Source: CAISDA01 sp050258555
GTDB lineage: Bacteria; Bacteroidota; Ignavibacteria; UBA10030; UBA8401
Reading direction: 5' to 3'
DNA: 17,850 nucleotides
Assembly (NCBI GenBank): GCA_050258555.1
Contig: JBLMZA010000096.1
Span: forward strand, 1 to 17,850
The notes beneath the pieces were generated by a model. That model saw only the letters and a list, made by a program, of their open reading frames with translations. It searched no databases and was not told the DNA's origin. A program made the position numbers and the translations under genes. Positions 9,101-15,787 of the stretch are shown in pieces. Each line of letters opens with the position of its first letter. The stretch's first letter is position 1.

Positions 9101-9434
9101 GGCCGGCCTGCAGCGAGTGGCTGTAGGAGGAGCCGCCGACCTTAATGATGCCCTTATGAATGCCGCCCCAGACGAACCCTTCTTCGAAGAGCACCTGGCC
9201 GCGGCGTGCATTCATGATTTCAAAACCATCATCTTCCGTGTAGGGATTGAGTGCTCCGTCGCCGTTGTTGACGTAATAGTTAAAGATATTGTTAATATCA
9301 ATAGCCATAAACGCGTCGTTCGTCGCCGCTTTCTTGAACTTGTCTTTCGAAATCTCGAAAGGCCGTCCGGCGAACGAAACTCCGACCACCAACAACAACG
9401 CCAGCACCAGCTTTGTTGGTTGTAACTTCATCAT
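6165..9434 (-). CDS. Large secreted surface protein with FN3-like region and T9SS-like C-terminal domain
   Basis: A 1089-residue exported protein without a named family that I can assign. Signal peptide: MMKLQPTKLVLALLLVVGVSFA, cut before GRPFE. A region at about 490-635 looks like a fibronectin type III module (VSELDKEVVLDWSNP to YYFAVTAYNYNPDP). Two aspartate-rich loops that may bind calcium occur near 193 (DVNKNGTYEPGTD) and 805 (DADGNVDANDP). The last ~105 residues (from VDIEKINVFPNPYFGF to KIVKLAIIPEVQQLDKY) resemble a FlgD/T9SS sorting-type Ig-like domain: NPYF motif, LNILNLAGVRVRTL strand, GLPVAAGMYVVYID strand. The start at 9434 follows AGGAG at 9-base spacing; ATGs at 9473 and 9443 lie upstream of or within that site. 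It is 28 bases after the TonB receptor stop, so surely in the same operon. It is not SusD-like: no lipobox cysteine and no TPR helices. Confidence 0.8.
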   Translation of the reverse strand: MMKLQPTKLVLALLLVVGVSFAGRPFEISKDKFKKAATNDAFMAIDINNIFNYYVNNGDGALNPYTEDDGFEIMNARRGQVLFEEGFVWGGIHKGIIKVGGSSYSHSLQAGPIITPGTATTAPVAADAGDPKYRIYRVRPDIGPGKTQADVQAQLEEEVGKLSRYEGTTPAQLYALYIKDWNEWPAAQGAPFTDVNKNGTYEPGTDIPGVPGASQTLWYVANDLDATRANAFHRTKPIGIEFQRTIWAYNRTGALGNTIFQKNILINKSGAPVDSMFVAQWADPDNGGSLGYQDDFVGCDTVRSLGFVYNADNDDGFFGAQPPAAGFDFFQGPRVKTGVATDKAIWKGAVLNGYKNLPMTAFNFSVNSSSTYADATENSAAGIQEWYNLFNGLVGRTGASYTNPVTGKKTTFTLSGDPVTGKGWVDGQIAAPGDRRMSLCSGPFTMAPGDTQEVVVAAIAAQSTNRLASVALLKYYDDLAQSAYDAFFQIAQPPAQPAVTVSELDKEVVLDWSNPANFQITESQNDLGYKFEGYNVYQLPSAGFVNPKLLATYDLTNGVYTIADQVFSEQYGTTVTVPVQNGNDLGLKRYFVVDHDYVNDRPFVNGQKYYFAVTAYNYNPDPKAVPTTIESAPKILTVIPQSAPTGTRFGAAAADTLKVTHAAGAGDGVVTPIVLDPKRLTGNGYKVTYDTLGGETVWSLTNTTTGQVLLRNQKNQTGDEDYAGVDGFYLKVQGPPPGMKGWEIPAGTRVWSWSGGTGFGLEGFTSSTEDKSLPGAMGNAYDHWFTGGVPYDRQHTILIKFAATDADGNVDANDPNVSYAYRYLRGATAAAAKPEFAAFIINKTAGYPFQDFTKKFPFAAWDVDVTPARRLAVGHLENNVAGGLVDGKYWPGLTSVDNVAGTGPREWWFIFDVDYKETPDPALQKDILNNEVPMMWMGTPARRSAGAWAAGNQFLLKANHIATKADVYTFSSTAPVTTVENGKVDIEKINVFPNPYFGFNSKEANKYSRFVTFNHLPAKATLNILNLAGVRVRTLMKNDPAQFLNWDLKNESGLPVAAGMYVVYIDMGELGTKIVKLAIIPEVQQLDKY

Positions 9435-9462
9435 ATTCTTCATCTCCTGATGGATTGGTATA

Positions 9463-12408
9463 TTAGTATTCAAGTTTCACGCCGAAACGGATCACACGCG
9501 GTGTGGCGAAGTTGTCGCCGTTCAGGCCCTGGTTGTATGCCGAATACACATCGGCGTACTGCTGGCCGTAGGTGGCGACGCGGTTCTGACCCTTCGAGCT
9601 CGACAGCCATCCATCGTCATACGCGTTGCCGGTGCGGCCCCAGACTGCCGTCACATTTTCTGTGTTGAGCAGATTCTGGACGTAGACGTAGAAGTTGGCA
9701 TCCACCGGTCCGAGCGAGACGGTCTTGTCGACGCGAAGATCGAGGCGGAATGTCCACGGTGTGGTCGATGCGCCGATCTGCTCGAGCGGTGTGCGCGAAC
9801 GCGGATCGGTCTGGCTGAGCTCTGCGATTCCAACACGCGTGAAGCTGTAGCCGCTGGCGAAGTTCAGGAGAAGGTTGAGTCCGGCATCCGAAAGAATCAT
9901 GCCGCCCTCATCCTTGCCGTAGCGGTAATCGACCGACACGTTGCCGGTATGCGCCTGGTTGAAGTCGACCGGGAAGATGAACTTCGGAATGAAGTTCGGC
10001 TGTCCGGAGGCAGCCACTGCGCCGGCAAGCGAGTTCGGATTCGAACCGGTGCCGCGGGCGTCGGAATACGTGTAGCTGATCTGCGCCTGAACGCGGTTGA
10101 TGCGGCGCATGGTCAGGCGGAATTCCATGCCCTTCGTCGTCGAATAGTCGCCGTTGACGAGCGTCGGGTAGTTGCCCTGTGTGGCGCCGTCTTCGGGCTG
10201 AATCTGCGCAAACTGGATCTGGTCCTGAATGTCGCGGTAGAACGTCGTCAGGTCGAACGAGGCAACATCGGAGATCTGCTGCGAGAAGCCGATTTCATAC
10301 TGCGTCGTGCGCTCGGGCTTCAGACCCCAGCCGCCGACAAGGTTGCCGTTATAGAAGAGTCCGCCTTTGACATGCGCATACGAACGGCCGAGGCCGAGGT
10401 AGGAGTCGCGGAACTTCGTCGAGGAGACGAGCTTGTTGTACTGCGCATGGAACACGGTGCGATCGGTGACCGGGAACGAGAAGCCGATGCGGGGGCTCAC
10501 ATACTGGGCCGCCGGGGTCTTTTTGTATGAGGAGGTCGCGATCACCTTGTATTTCTCATCGAACTGCGAGTTGCGGGGATTGTTCAGCGAAAGACCATCG
10601 GTCGAGATATAGTCGTAGCGCAGACCGACGTTGACGTTGATATCTTCGAGCTCCAGCTTATCCTGGGCATAGAGGGCTGCTTCGACCGGGCGGCGGGGTC
10701 CGAGATCGGTGACCGTTCCGTTCGGAGCGACGATGTTGCCGGAGATCTTATTGCCCCACACATCGTAGCCGTAGTTATCCGTGCCGTCGCCGAGTGTGCG
10801 CATCTGGATGTCGCGCTCTTCCTGCGTCAGTGTCGAATCCGACACGATCAGATAGCGTTCGAGCAGATCGCCGGGGGAGTAGCGGCTGATCCAGTACGTG
10901 TTGTATTCGCCGCCGAACTTGATCGTGTTGCGTCCTTCGACCACGGAGAAGTCGAGCCGTCCGCCGATCTTCTGCTCGCGCTGGCGGTCATAGCGGTAGA
11001 TGTTGCCCGAAAGCGGTGTGCCGGGCTGCGTGAAGACGACATCGCCGCCGAAGATCTGCCAATCGCGGAAATCGAGGCCGTTATTGCGCAGCGTGTAGCC
11101 GGCTTTGGCATTGGCCACGGAGTCGCCGTAGGCGTTCAGATTGTCCTTGAAGTACGGATCCTGCGCATCGAGCGAGCGCGTGGTGTAATACACGCTGGCT
11201 TCGTAGTTGATCGCGGGGGTGACGAAGTGCGTCAGCTTCATGCTTCCGAAGCCGTTTGCAAAGTCATTCAGCGGCAGACGCGCCGCATCGAGGATGAAGC
11301 GCGGATCAGCGGTCGTGCGCGACTGCTGCTTCGTATACGAACCCGAAGCGCGGACCTGCATGTCGCCGGCATTATAGAGCAGCGTGGCGACGCCCGTCCA
11401 GGAATTGTTCAATCCGCCGTAGCGGTTGCCGGGCTGGTAGACCGGGCTGATCGTATCGGCGGCTGTCGTTGTCGGATGCGCCGCGCTGAGCGCCGGAGCG
11501 GAGATGAGGTTCGGGAAATTGAATCCCTCCCAGAAGCGCTGCGTGGGATCGCGGTAGAACGTGTTCTGCACGCTTCCGAAGAAGCGGATCTTGTTCGAGA
11601 AGATCGGACCGCCGATGGTTCCGACGACATCCGAATAGCCGTAGGAATAGCCGCCCAAGGCCTTCTTGCCCTGCTTGGTGAAGTTATCCGTCTCGGCCAT
11701 CAACGACGCCTTCCACTGCTCCGAACCGGTGCGCAGCTGGCTGATGACGAGACCGCCGTTGGCGTTGCCGTATTCGGCAGAGTAGCCGCCTGCCTGGACC
11801 TGGATCTGCTCGACGACTTCGGAGCTGAAGTTCACGGCGCGTCCGCCGGCGAGCTTGTTGGTCGCCGGCACGCCGTCGACCACGAAGCCTGTTTCATCGG
11901 CGCGGGCGCCGCGGATATACAGATCGGTTCCGCGGGCAACGACGCCGGGCTGCAGGCGGACGGCGCTTTCAACGCCGCGCACCGGCAGATTCGTGATCTG
12001 GTCGTTGTCGATGATGCGCACGGAGTTCGTGGCCGACTTGTTGATCAGCGGCCGTTCGGCCACCACAAGCACGGTCGGCACCGCCACGCCTTCGGCCGGC
12101 AGCTTGAAGTTCGCCTCGCTGGTGAGGTCCGCGTTCACGCGGATATTCGAGAGCGTGATGGTCTGATAGCCGATGTAGCTCGACTTCAGCGAATAGGTTC
12201 CCACCTCCAACTTCAGAATCTGGTACTCGCCATTCACGTCCGTCGTCGCGCCAAAGGGCGTGCCGACAACAATGACGGCCGCGCCGACGAGTGGCTCGCC
12301 GGTTTGACTATCGACCACCTTCCCTCGTATTTTTCCCTGCGTCGCCGCAAAGATCATATAGGGAAGAAACATGGCTACAGCCAGAAAAAGGTACAGCTTC
12401 CGTTTCAT
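9463..12408 (-). CDS. TonB-dependent outer-membrane receptor with carboxypeptidase-regulatory-like N-domain
   Basis: Energised outer-membrane importer, 981 residues. Domains in order: signal peptide (1-21, MKRKLYLFLAVAMFLPYMIF); CarboxypepD_reg-like Ig domain (about 25-103, GKIRGKVVDSQTGEPLVGA... VNGEYQILKLEVGTYSLK); TonB-box/plug region (about 110-230, TVLVVAERPL, LPVRGVESAVRLQPGVV, DLYIRGARADETGFVVDGVP, VVEQIQVQAGGYSAEYGNANGG); then a long 22-strand-type barrel ending FGVKLEY with a terminal aromatic. AAGGAG lies six bases before the ATG. It is the first gene of the set receptor, large secreted protein, PorV-family protein, with a 547-base leader/promoter region upstream. The SusC-like layout suggests uptake of an oligomer or complex, but the substrate is not visible: no siderophore or cobalamin signature was recognised. 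The secreted neighbour may serve as its surface lid or partner (inference). Confidence 0.93.
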   Translation of the reverse strand: MKRKLYLFLAVAMFLPYMIFAATQGKIRGKVVDSQTGEPLVGAAVIVVGTPFGATTDVNGEYQILKLEVGTYSLKSSYIGYQTITLSNIRVNADLTSEANFKLPAEGVAVPTVLVVAERPLINKSATNSVRIIDNDQITNLPVRGVESAVRLQPGVVARGTDLYIRGARADETGFVVDGVPATNKLAGGRAVNFSSEVVEQIQVQAGGYSAEYGNANGGLVISQLRTGSEQWKASLMAETDNFTKQGKKALGGYSYGYSDVVGTIGGPIFSNKIRFFGSVQNTFYRDPTQRFWEGFNFPNLISAPALSAAHPTTTAADTISPVYQPGNRYGGLNNSWTGVATLLYNAGDMQVRASGSYTKQQSRTTADPRFILDAARLPLNDFANGFGSMKLTHFVTPAINYEASVYYTTRSLDAQDPYFKDNLNAYGDSVANAKAGYTLRNNGLDFRDWQIFGGDVVFTQPGTPLSGNIYRYDRQREQKIGGRLDFSVVEGRNTIKFGGEYNTYWISRYSPGDLLERYLIVSDSTLTQEERDIQMRTLGDGTDNYGYDVWGNKISGNIVAPNGTVTDLGPRRPVEAALYAQDKLELEDINVNVGLRYDYISTDGLSLNNPRNSQFDEKYKVIATSSYKKTPAAQYVSPRIGFSFPVTDRTVFHAQYNKLVSSTKFRDSYLGLGRSYAHVKGGLFYNGNLVGGWGLKPERTTQYEIGFSQQISDVASFDLTTFYRDIQDQIQFAQIQPEDGATQGNYPTLVNGDYSTTKGMEFRLTMRRINRVQAQISYTYSDARGTGSNPNSLAGAVAASGQPNFIPKFIFPVDFNQAHTGNVSVDYRYGKDEGGMILSDAGLNLLLNFASGYSFTRVGIAELSQTDPRSRTPLEQIGASTTPWTFRLDLRVDKTVSLGPVDANFYVYVQNLLNTENVTAVWGRTGNAYDDGWLSSSKGQNRVATYGQQYADVYSAYNQGLNGDNFATPRVIRFGVKLEY

Positions 12409-12472
12409 GTTTTTCTCCTTGTTTAGTGTGTAAGTTAGATGGGTGTTACTTCTTTAACGTCTGTCTTTAAAA

Positions 12473-12504
12473 ATAATAGCGCACGCCCATGCAAGCGTTT
12501 ACAT
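12473..12504 (-). promoter_or_regulatory. GalR/LacI-type operator with adjacent -10-like element before the TonB receptor gene
   Basis: ATGCAAGCGTTTACAT at 12489-12504 matches 12 of 14 positions of the GalR-type core TGTAAACGTTTACA and fits the CcpA cre consensus WTGNAANCGNWNNCW. The central CG with AA/TT flanks is the LacI-family hallmark. On the minus strand TATTAT (12473-12478) lies 10 bases downstream, so a bound repressor would cover the -35 position of a promoter starting about 58 bases before the receptor ATG. The -35 hexamer itself is poor. Operator call is moderate; which regulator binds is unknown. Confidence 0.55.
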
Positions 12505-12551
12505 ACACACATGTGTAAGCGGGCTGCACGGAGCGATCAGGCTATGTACGA

Positions 12552-12581
12552 ATAATAATAAGTAAGGGTGAAATGCATCAA
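12552..12581 (-). promoter_or_regulatory. Weak candidate promoter, TTGATG-N18-TATTAT
   Basis: Minus-strand TTGATG (12576-12581) and TATTAT (12552-12557) at 18-base spacing give 4/6 and 5/6 matches to the sigma-70 elements. It would transcribe through the GalR/LacI-type operator located about 50 bases downstream. Low confidence because AT-rich DNA yields such matches by chance. Confidence 0.25.
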
Positions 12582-12780
12582 TGCTGCATCTCTGTCCAAC
12601 AATCAATTGAGAAGGTGGTTAGTGTTTTCGTGATTGTATTGTAACGGCGCGCCGACACCACGGCTTAAGAATTGTATGGAGAGAGACTAATGAATACCTG
12701 TTCATGTGTTCAATCATGCAGAGTGTATCAATGTAAGTTCTCACCGAGAGGATGTCCTTGATGGATGAAACATTTCTGTT

Positions 12781-12800
12781 ACATTTACGTAACTAAATGT
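12781..12800. repeat. Inverted repeat ACATTTA-6-TAAATGT in the leader
   Basis: Perfect 7-base arms at 12781-12787 and 12794-12800 around a 6-base loop, overlapped by a second dyad GTTAC/GTAAC (12778-12782, 12789-12793). It lies about 20-35 bases downstream of the transcription start expected from the distal promoter. It could be a 5' RNA hairpin or a further protein-binding site. Confidence 0.45.
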
Positions 12801-12823
12801 TTAAAGATTGATTGTTCAAACTC

Positions 12824-12852
12824 AATATATAAACGCGTTTTACAATTGTCAA
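12824..12852 (-). promoter_or_regulatory. Near-consensus promoter TTGACA-N17-TATATT with palindrome in the spacer
   Basis: On the minus strand TTGACA (12847-12852) and TATATT (12824-12829) are spaced by exactly 17 bases. The spacer contains the perfect 10-base palindrome AAACGCGTTT (12831-12840), the classic place for a repressor operator. Transcription would start near 12816, giving a leader of about 400 bases before the TonB receptor ATG. Confidence 0.6.
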
Positions 12853-12854
12853 GG
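12839..12854 (-). repeat. Copy 1 of a shared 16-base promoter element
   Basis: TTTACAATTGTCAAGG on the plus strand. It overlaps the -35 element of the distal receptor promoter and matches 15 of 16 bases of a second copy at 15738-15753, upstream of the T9SS-sorted propeller gene. Confidence 0.5.
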
Positions 12855-12887
12855 TGTAGACCGCAGTTTGGCAAAAAAAATTAGCCC

Positions 12888-12899
12888 ATTGTATACAAT
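12888..12899. repeat. Perfect 12-base palindrome ATTGTATACAAT
   Basis: Perfect dyad located 36 bases upstream of the distal promoter's -35 element and 57 bases after the stop of the propeller gene. As a DNA dyad it could be an activator or repressor site. As RNA it would give only a 4-base stem with a 4-base loop, so it is not a convincing terminator. Confidence 0.4.
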
Positions 12900-12955
12900 T
12901 TCCATTGGCGAATAGCCCGCGGAAGCCCTTGCAATAACGGAACTGCCCCGTTTGT

Positions 12956-14164
12956 TCAGGGCGCCACGCGTATGTCCGGCCCCGTCGTCCCGTCTTTGAA
13001 GAGCCTGCCGCGTCGCAGATGGACTTCCGTCGCGCCTGAGCGGCTGTCGCTCCAGACGACGGCCCATGCGCCCTCGGCATTCATGCCCACGGCCGGAAAC
13101 CGCTGCACGCTCGGCTCGGGCGAATCGTTCACACGGAAGTTCGCTCCGGTCACCTCTCCTTCAGGACTCATGGACTGGGCGTAGATATCGCCTGCCTGAT
13201 TTTCCCGGTCATTCCGGTAATCCTCCCAGACCAGCATACAGCCGGCCCGTGATGCGGCGGCGATTCGAGGAAGGCGCTGCCAATTGCGGGTGGTATCGTC
13301 GTTGAGTTGAAGATTTGCAACCTTCCGGTCCCGGCTTCTTCCGATGCGCTGCGTGAAGATGTTGGATTCGCCGGTCCGGTAATCCTTCCACACACAAAGA
13401 AACACGCCGGGCAGCGCCGAGGCGATATCCGGTGTCGAGGCATAGGCCTGGCCTCTGCCGTTATCTATAATAACCCGCGTGGTTTTTCGGAGGTTCCACG
13501 GCGCGCGCGCGCAGACGATGCGGAACGAGTCGCGGATGGTCTCCTGCCAGATGAATCCGATCAGATTGTCCTGATCGATCGAGACGGCCGGCGTCTGTAT
13601 GAGCCCCTCCCGGCCGTCGGCGATGCGGATGTTCCCGCCTTCCTTCTTCCCTTCCTTCGTGAAGCGCTGGGCATAGACGGCCGGATGACCCAGCCGGTAA
13701 TCGAGCCAGACGACGACCGAGCGGCCGTCCGGTGCCACGGCGATGCGCGGCGTCTGGGCGTTGACTGTCTTTCCGTCGACGACGCGTTCGGAAGCGGCGC
13801 CCAACCGCGTCCCATCCATTCCATAGCGCGCCCGATGGAGGCCCGGTCCTTCCGATCCCGTCTCCCACTGCTCCCACACGATGGAGACACGATTCTTGTG
13901 ATCGCAGACGACGGAGGGATTCTGTCCGTAGCCGGAGAGTCCCGCATTGACAACAACAGGCGGCAGAAGGCGGCGGCCTGAGGAATCGATCAGCACGAGC
14001 ACGACCGATCCGCCCTCATGTGCCGCGGCGTTATAGGCGACGGCGCATGTTCCGTCGGAGGAGACGGCAACGGCCGGGTTATAGAAACTCTGCGTGAAGG
14101 AAGTATCAGGTCGAAAGAAGACAAGCAGCAGGACGGCAAGCGCCGATGAGAGACGGACGTTCAT
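12956..14164 (-). CDS. Secreted seven-repeat beta-propeller protein, function unknown
   Basis: A 402-residue exported protein with signal peptide MNVRLSSALAVLLLVFFRPDTSFTQ (cut near residue 25). Repeats of about 54 residues carry the pattern VW.D.R.G...(V/I)(Y/F)AQR: the key aromatic is at Y44, W97, W153, W206, W259, W313 and W371. That makes seven copies, consistent with a seven-bladed propeller (BNR/sialidase-like or WD40-like fold). Clearest copies: VVWLDYRLGHPAVYAQRF, CVWKDYRTGESNIFTQRI and LVWEDYRND...DIYAQSM. No catalytic triad for a sialidase is apparent and no T9SS sorting domain is present (it ends GPDIRVAP). No clear Shine-Dalgarno precedes the ATG; the start is supported by the signal peptide. 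It lies 116 bases downstream of the sorted BNR propeller gene on the same strand. Confidence 0.75.
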   Translation of the reverse strand: MNVRLSSALAVLLLVFFRPDTSFTQSFYNPAVAVSSDGTCAVAYNAAAHEGGSVVLVLIDSSGRRLLPPVVVNAGLSGYGQNPSVVCDHKNRVSIVWEQWETGSEGPGLHRARYGMDGTRLGAASERVVDGKTVNAQTPRIAVAPDGRSVVVWLDYRLGHPAVYAQRFTKEGKKEGGNIRIADGREGLIQTPAVSIDQDNLIGFIWQETIRDSFRIVCARAPWNLRKTTRVIIDNGRGQAYASTPDIASALPGVFLCVWKDYRTGESNIFTQRIGRSRDRKVANLQLNDDTTRNWQRLPRIAAASRAGCMLVWEDYRNDRENQAGDIYAQSMSPEGEVTGANFRVNDSPEPSVQRFPAVGMNAEGAWAVVWSDSRSGATEVHLRRGRLFKDGTTGPDIRVAP

Positions 14165-14205
14165 AACAAAAGAAAAAAGGAATGCGCATGGCTCTCTCTC
14201 CCCGC

Positions 14206-14239
14206 GCCTGTTCCTTCACTATTTCATGCGTGAACAGGC
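14206..14239. repeat. Intergenic hairpin between the two propeller genes
   Basis: Perfect 8-base arms GCCTGTTC (14206-14213) and GAACAGGC (14232-14239) with an 18-base loop; the stem can extend two more pairs past one mismatch. No T-run follows on the minus strand, so it is not a typical intrinsic terminator. It may instead stabilise RNA or lie in the leader of the downstream gene. Confidence 0.4.
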
Positions 14240-14247
14240 ACGGAAAG

Positions 14248-14278
14248 CAAGAGATAATTATGATGGAAGTACGCACAA
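14248..14278 (-). promoter_or_regulatory. Candidate Bacteroidota-type promoter for the seven-repeat propeller gene
   Basis: Minus-strand TTG (14276-14278) and TATCTCTTG (14248-14256) at 19-base spacing loosely fit TTTG-N19/20-TAnnTTTG. Similar in form to the element before the pectate lyase gene. Low confidence. Confidence 0.25.
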
Positions 14279-14280
14279 TC

Positions 14281-15639
14281 CTATTTCAAAAGCAACAGGC
14301 TCCGGGTTTCCACAGCGCCTCCAACGCGCAGTTGATAGAAGTACACGCCCGCGGCCTGTCCCGAGGCATCCCACTGCGCCTGATGCATTCCGGCTGAAAG
14401 CTCCGAAGAGACAAGCGTGGCCACTTCCTCTCCCAGCACCGAATACATCTTCAGCGACGCATATCCCGATTTCGGCAGCGCGAAGCGGATCGTCGTGGAG
14501 GGATTGAAGGGATTCGGATAATTCTGATCGAGCCGGAGCGACGAGGGAAGGGCGGCAGGATGCTCATTGACGGCTGTTCCAATATTATAGATCGATGTGG
14601 CACGCGCGCTTTTGTAGATCACGCCATTGTCGCATCCGAACCATGCATGGCCGCCGGCCACGAGCTTGATATCGCGCCCGTGCACATTGAGGGAATCAAA
14701 CCCCTGCTTCGTCCATGTGCGGCCGGTATCGGTGCTGAAGAACATTTCCTTACCGGAGGTGTACCACACCTTGGAAGGATCGCCCGGCACGAATTCGATG
14801 TCGTTGGCCCAAGCCTGTTCGTCATTCACTTTGAATTTCTGCCACGATGCTCCGCCGTCTGTCGTGCGATAGATCCAGGGAACGCCCGGCGCATCGTTGG
14901 TTGTGACGGCAAAGCCGAGCGATGCATCATAGAATTTGATGAGCTCGGGAACCTTCGATATGAACGGGACCTCGCTCCATGTCGCGCCGCCGTCGGTCGT
15001 CTTGGCGAGCTTGCCGACGTGCGAAACGTAAAAGTACCCGACGTTCATCGAAACGAAATCGATCCTTCTCCAGCAATCACCAGAGGCGCCGCCGGGAAAG
15101 CTGGAACCCGCCACGGAGGTCCATGTGGCGCCGCCATTCGTCGTTTTCAACACGACAATCGGCTTCTTCAGCGCTGGATTCTTTTCGCCGACTGCCACAC
15201 CTTCGTTGGCATTGAACATCTCGATGTAATCCAAGAAATCCGCTGTGGAGGTATCAGAATACTGGAGAGTCCATGTTGCTCCGCCGTCGCTCGAGGCATA
15301 GATCCGTGCGCCGGATGAATTCGAGGTAGTGCACCAGATATGCTTCGCATCGGTCATCGCGACATCGGTCGCTCCGTACTCGACCGGAAGCCAGCGCAGC
15401 GTCCATGATGCGCCCCCGTCGGCCGTGACCGCGATCGGAAACGTATTATCCCACCTGCCATCGGGCAGCGTCCTCCTCCCTGTTCTGATTGCCGCGCAGG
15501 CGTTGAGGCTGTCGGTCGCATCGAGCGCATCGAGCACGCCCCAGGACGGGAGTCCGGCATCGACATGTTTCCATTGCGCATCGGCGAGGAAGGGAAGAAG
15601 GAAGAGGAACGCGAGGACACACACAGCATATCGTTTCAT
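14281..15639 (-). CDS. BNR/YCF48-like beta-propeller with T9SS type A sorting domain
   Basis: A 452-residue protein exported by Sec and then T9SS to the cell surface or medium. Signal peptide MKRYAVCVLAFLFLLPFLADA (cut near residue 21). At least six Asp-box/BNR motifs: TADGGASWTL, SSDGGATWTL, TTNGGATWTS, TTDGGATWSE, TTDGGASWQK and STDTGRTWTK, as in YCF48/photosystem-stability-like propellers. The last ~86 residues are a textbook type A sorting domain: SLRLDQNYPNPFNPSTTIRF (from about 367), LKMYSVLGEEVATLV, AGVYFYQLRVGG and a basic end SLLLLK. The start at 15639 has AGGAG six bases upstream; the frame is open to 15729 but lacks such a site. The stop is TAG, placed exactly at the normal end of the sorting domain. 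The propeller's ligand is unknown. Confidence 0.88.
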   Translation of the reverse strand: MKRYAVCVLAFLFLLPFLADAQWKHVDAGLPSWGVLDALDATDSLNACAAIRTGRRTLPDGRWDNTFPIAVTADGGASWTLRWLPVEYGATDVAMTDAKHIWCTTSNSSGARIYASSDGGATWTLQYSDTSTADFLDYIEMFNANEGVAVGEKNPALKKPIVVLKTTNGGATWTSVAGSSFPGGASGDCWRRIDFVSMNVGYFYVSHVGKLAKTTDGGATWSEVPFISKVPELIKFYDASLGFAVTTNDAPGVPWIYRTTDGGASWQKFKVNDEQAWANDIEFVPGDPSKVWYTSGKEMFFSTDTGRTWTKQGFDSLNVHGRDIKLVAGGHAWFGCDNGVIYKSARATSIYNIGTAVNEHPAALPSSLRLDQNYPNPFNPSTTIRFALPKSGYASLKMYSVLGEEVATLVSSELSAGMHQAQWDASGQAAGVYFYQLRVGGAVETRSLLLLK

Positions 15640-15737
15640 GACCGGCTCCTGAAGGTTGAACAACTGGATGGGAATGGAACAGGGAGAACAATACACAAAA
15701 ACGATACGCAATAGGCGGGAGAAACGCAAGAAAAATG

Positions 15738-15753
15738 TTTACAATCGTCAAGG
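15738..15753 (-). repeat. Copy 2 of the shared 16-base promoter element
   Basis: TTTACAATCGTCAAGG on the plus strand, 15/16 identical to 12839-12854. On the minus strand it reads CCTTGACGATTGTAAA with a TTGACG -35-like core, about 100 bases upstream of the ATG of the sorted propeller gene. No good -10 sits at 17 bases, so the promoter call is weaker here. Confidence 0.45.
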
Positions 15754-15787
15754 CCTTTGTAGGACAACGATGCGGCCGATAAAAAAT

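Larger units (their letters stand above)
12409..12955. other. 547-base regulatory intergenic region upstream of the TonB receptor operon
   Basis: The only long non-coding stretch in the window, visibly richer in A+T than the flanking genes. It holds a strong distal promoter (12824-12852), a weaker candidate promoter (12552-12581), a GalR/LacI-type operator (12489-12504), and several dyads. Among these are ACATTTA/TAAATGT (12781-12800) and the 12-base palindrome ATTGTATACAAT (12888-12899). No convincing ORF, tRNA or known riboswitch was recognised; in particular I did not find a cobalamin-riboswitch core. Confidence 0.7.

Noticed and set aside
9463..12408. Calling the receptor operon a SusC/SusD pair or a cobalamin/siderophore uptake locus
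   Set aside because: The partner has no lipobox cysteine or TPR/SusD features, and no cobalamin riboswitch core or siderophore genes are visible.
11227..12426. Plus-strand open frame of 399 codons opposite the N-terminal part of the TonB receptor
   Set aside because: Shadow of the receptor's conserved regulatory and plug domains; no domain recognised.
12631..12703. A possible 28-codon leader ORF in the receptor leader, starting with an ATG near 12703
   Set aside because: No Shine-Dalgarno, no obvious regulatory codon run, and the length is expected by chance.
12873..12899. T8 run (minus strand) after palindrome ATTGTATACAAT as terminator of the seven-repeat propeller gene
   Set aside because: Seven bases separate palindrome and T-run, and the RNA stem would be only 4 A/U-rich pairs; no GC stem abuts the T-run.
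14281..14283. TAG as a sense codon throughout this organism
   Set aside because: This TAG ends the T9SS-sorted propeller exactly after the normal SLLLLK end; reading through would add an unrelated 18-residue tail.
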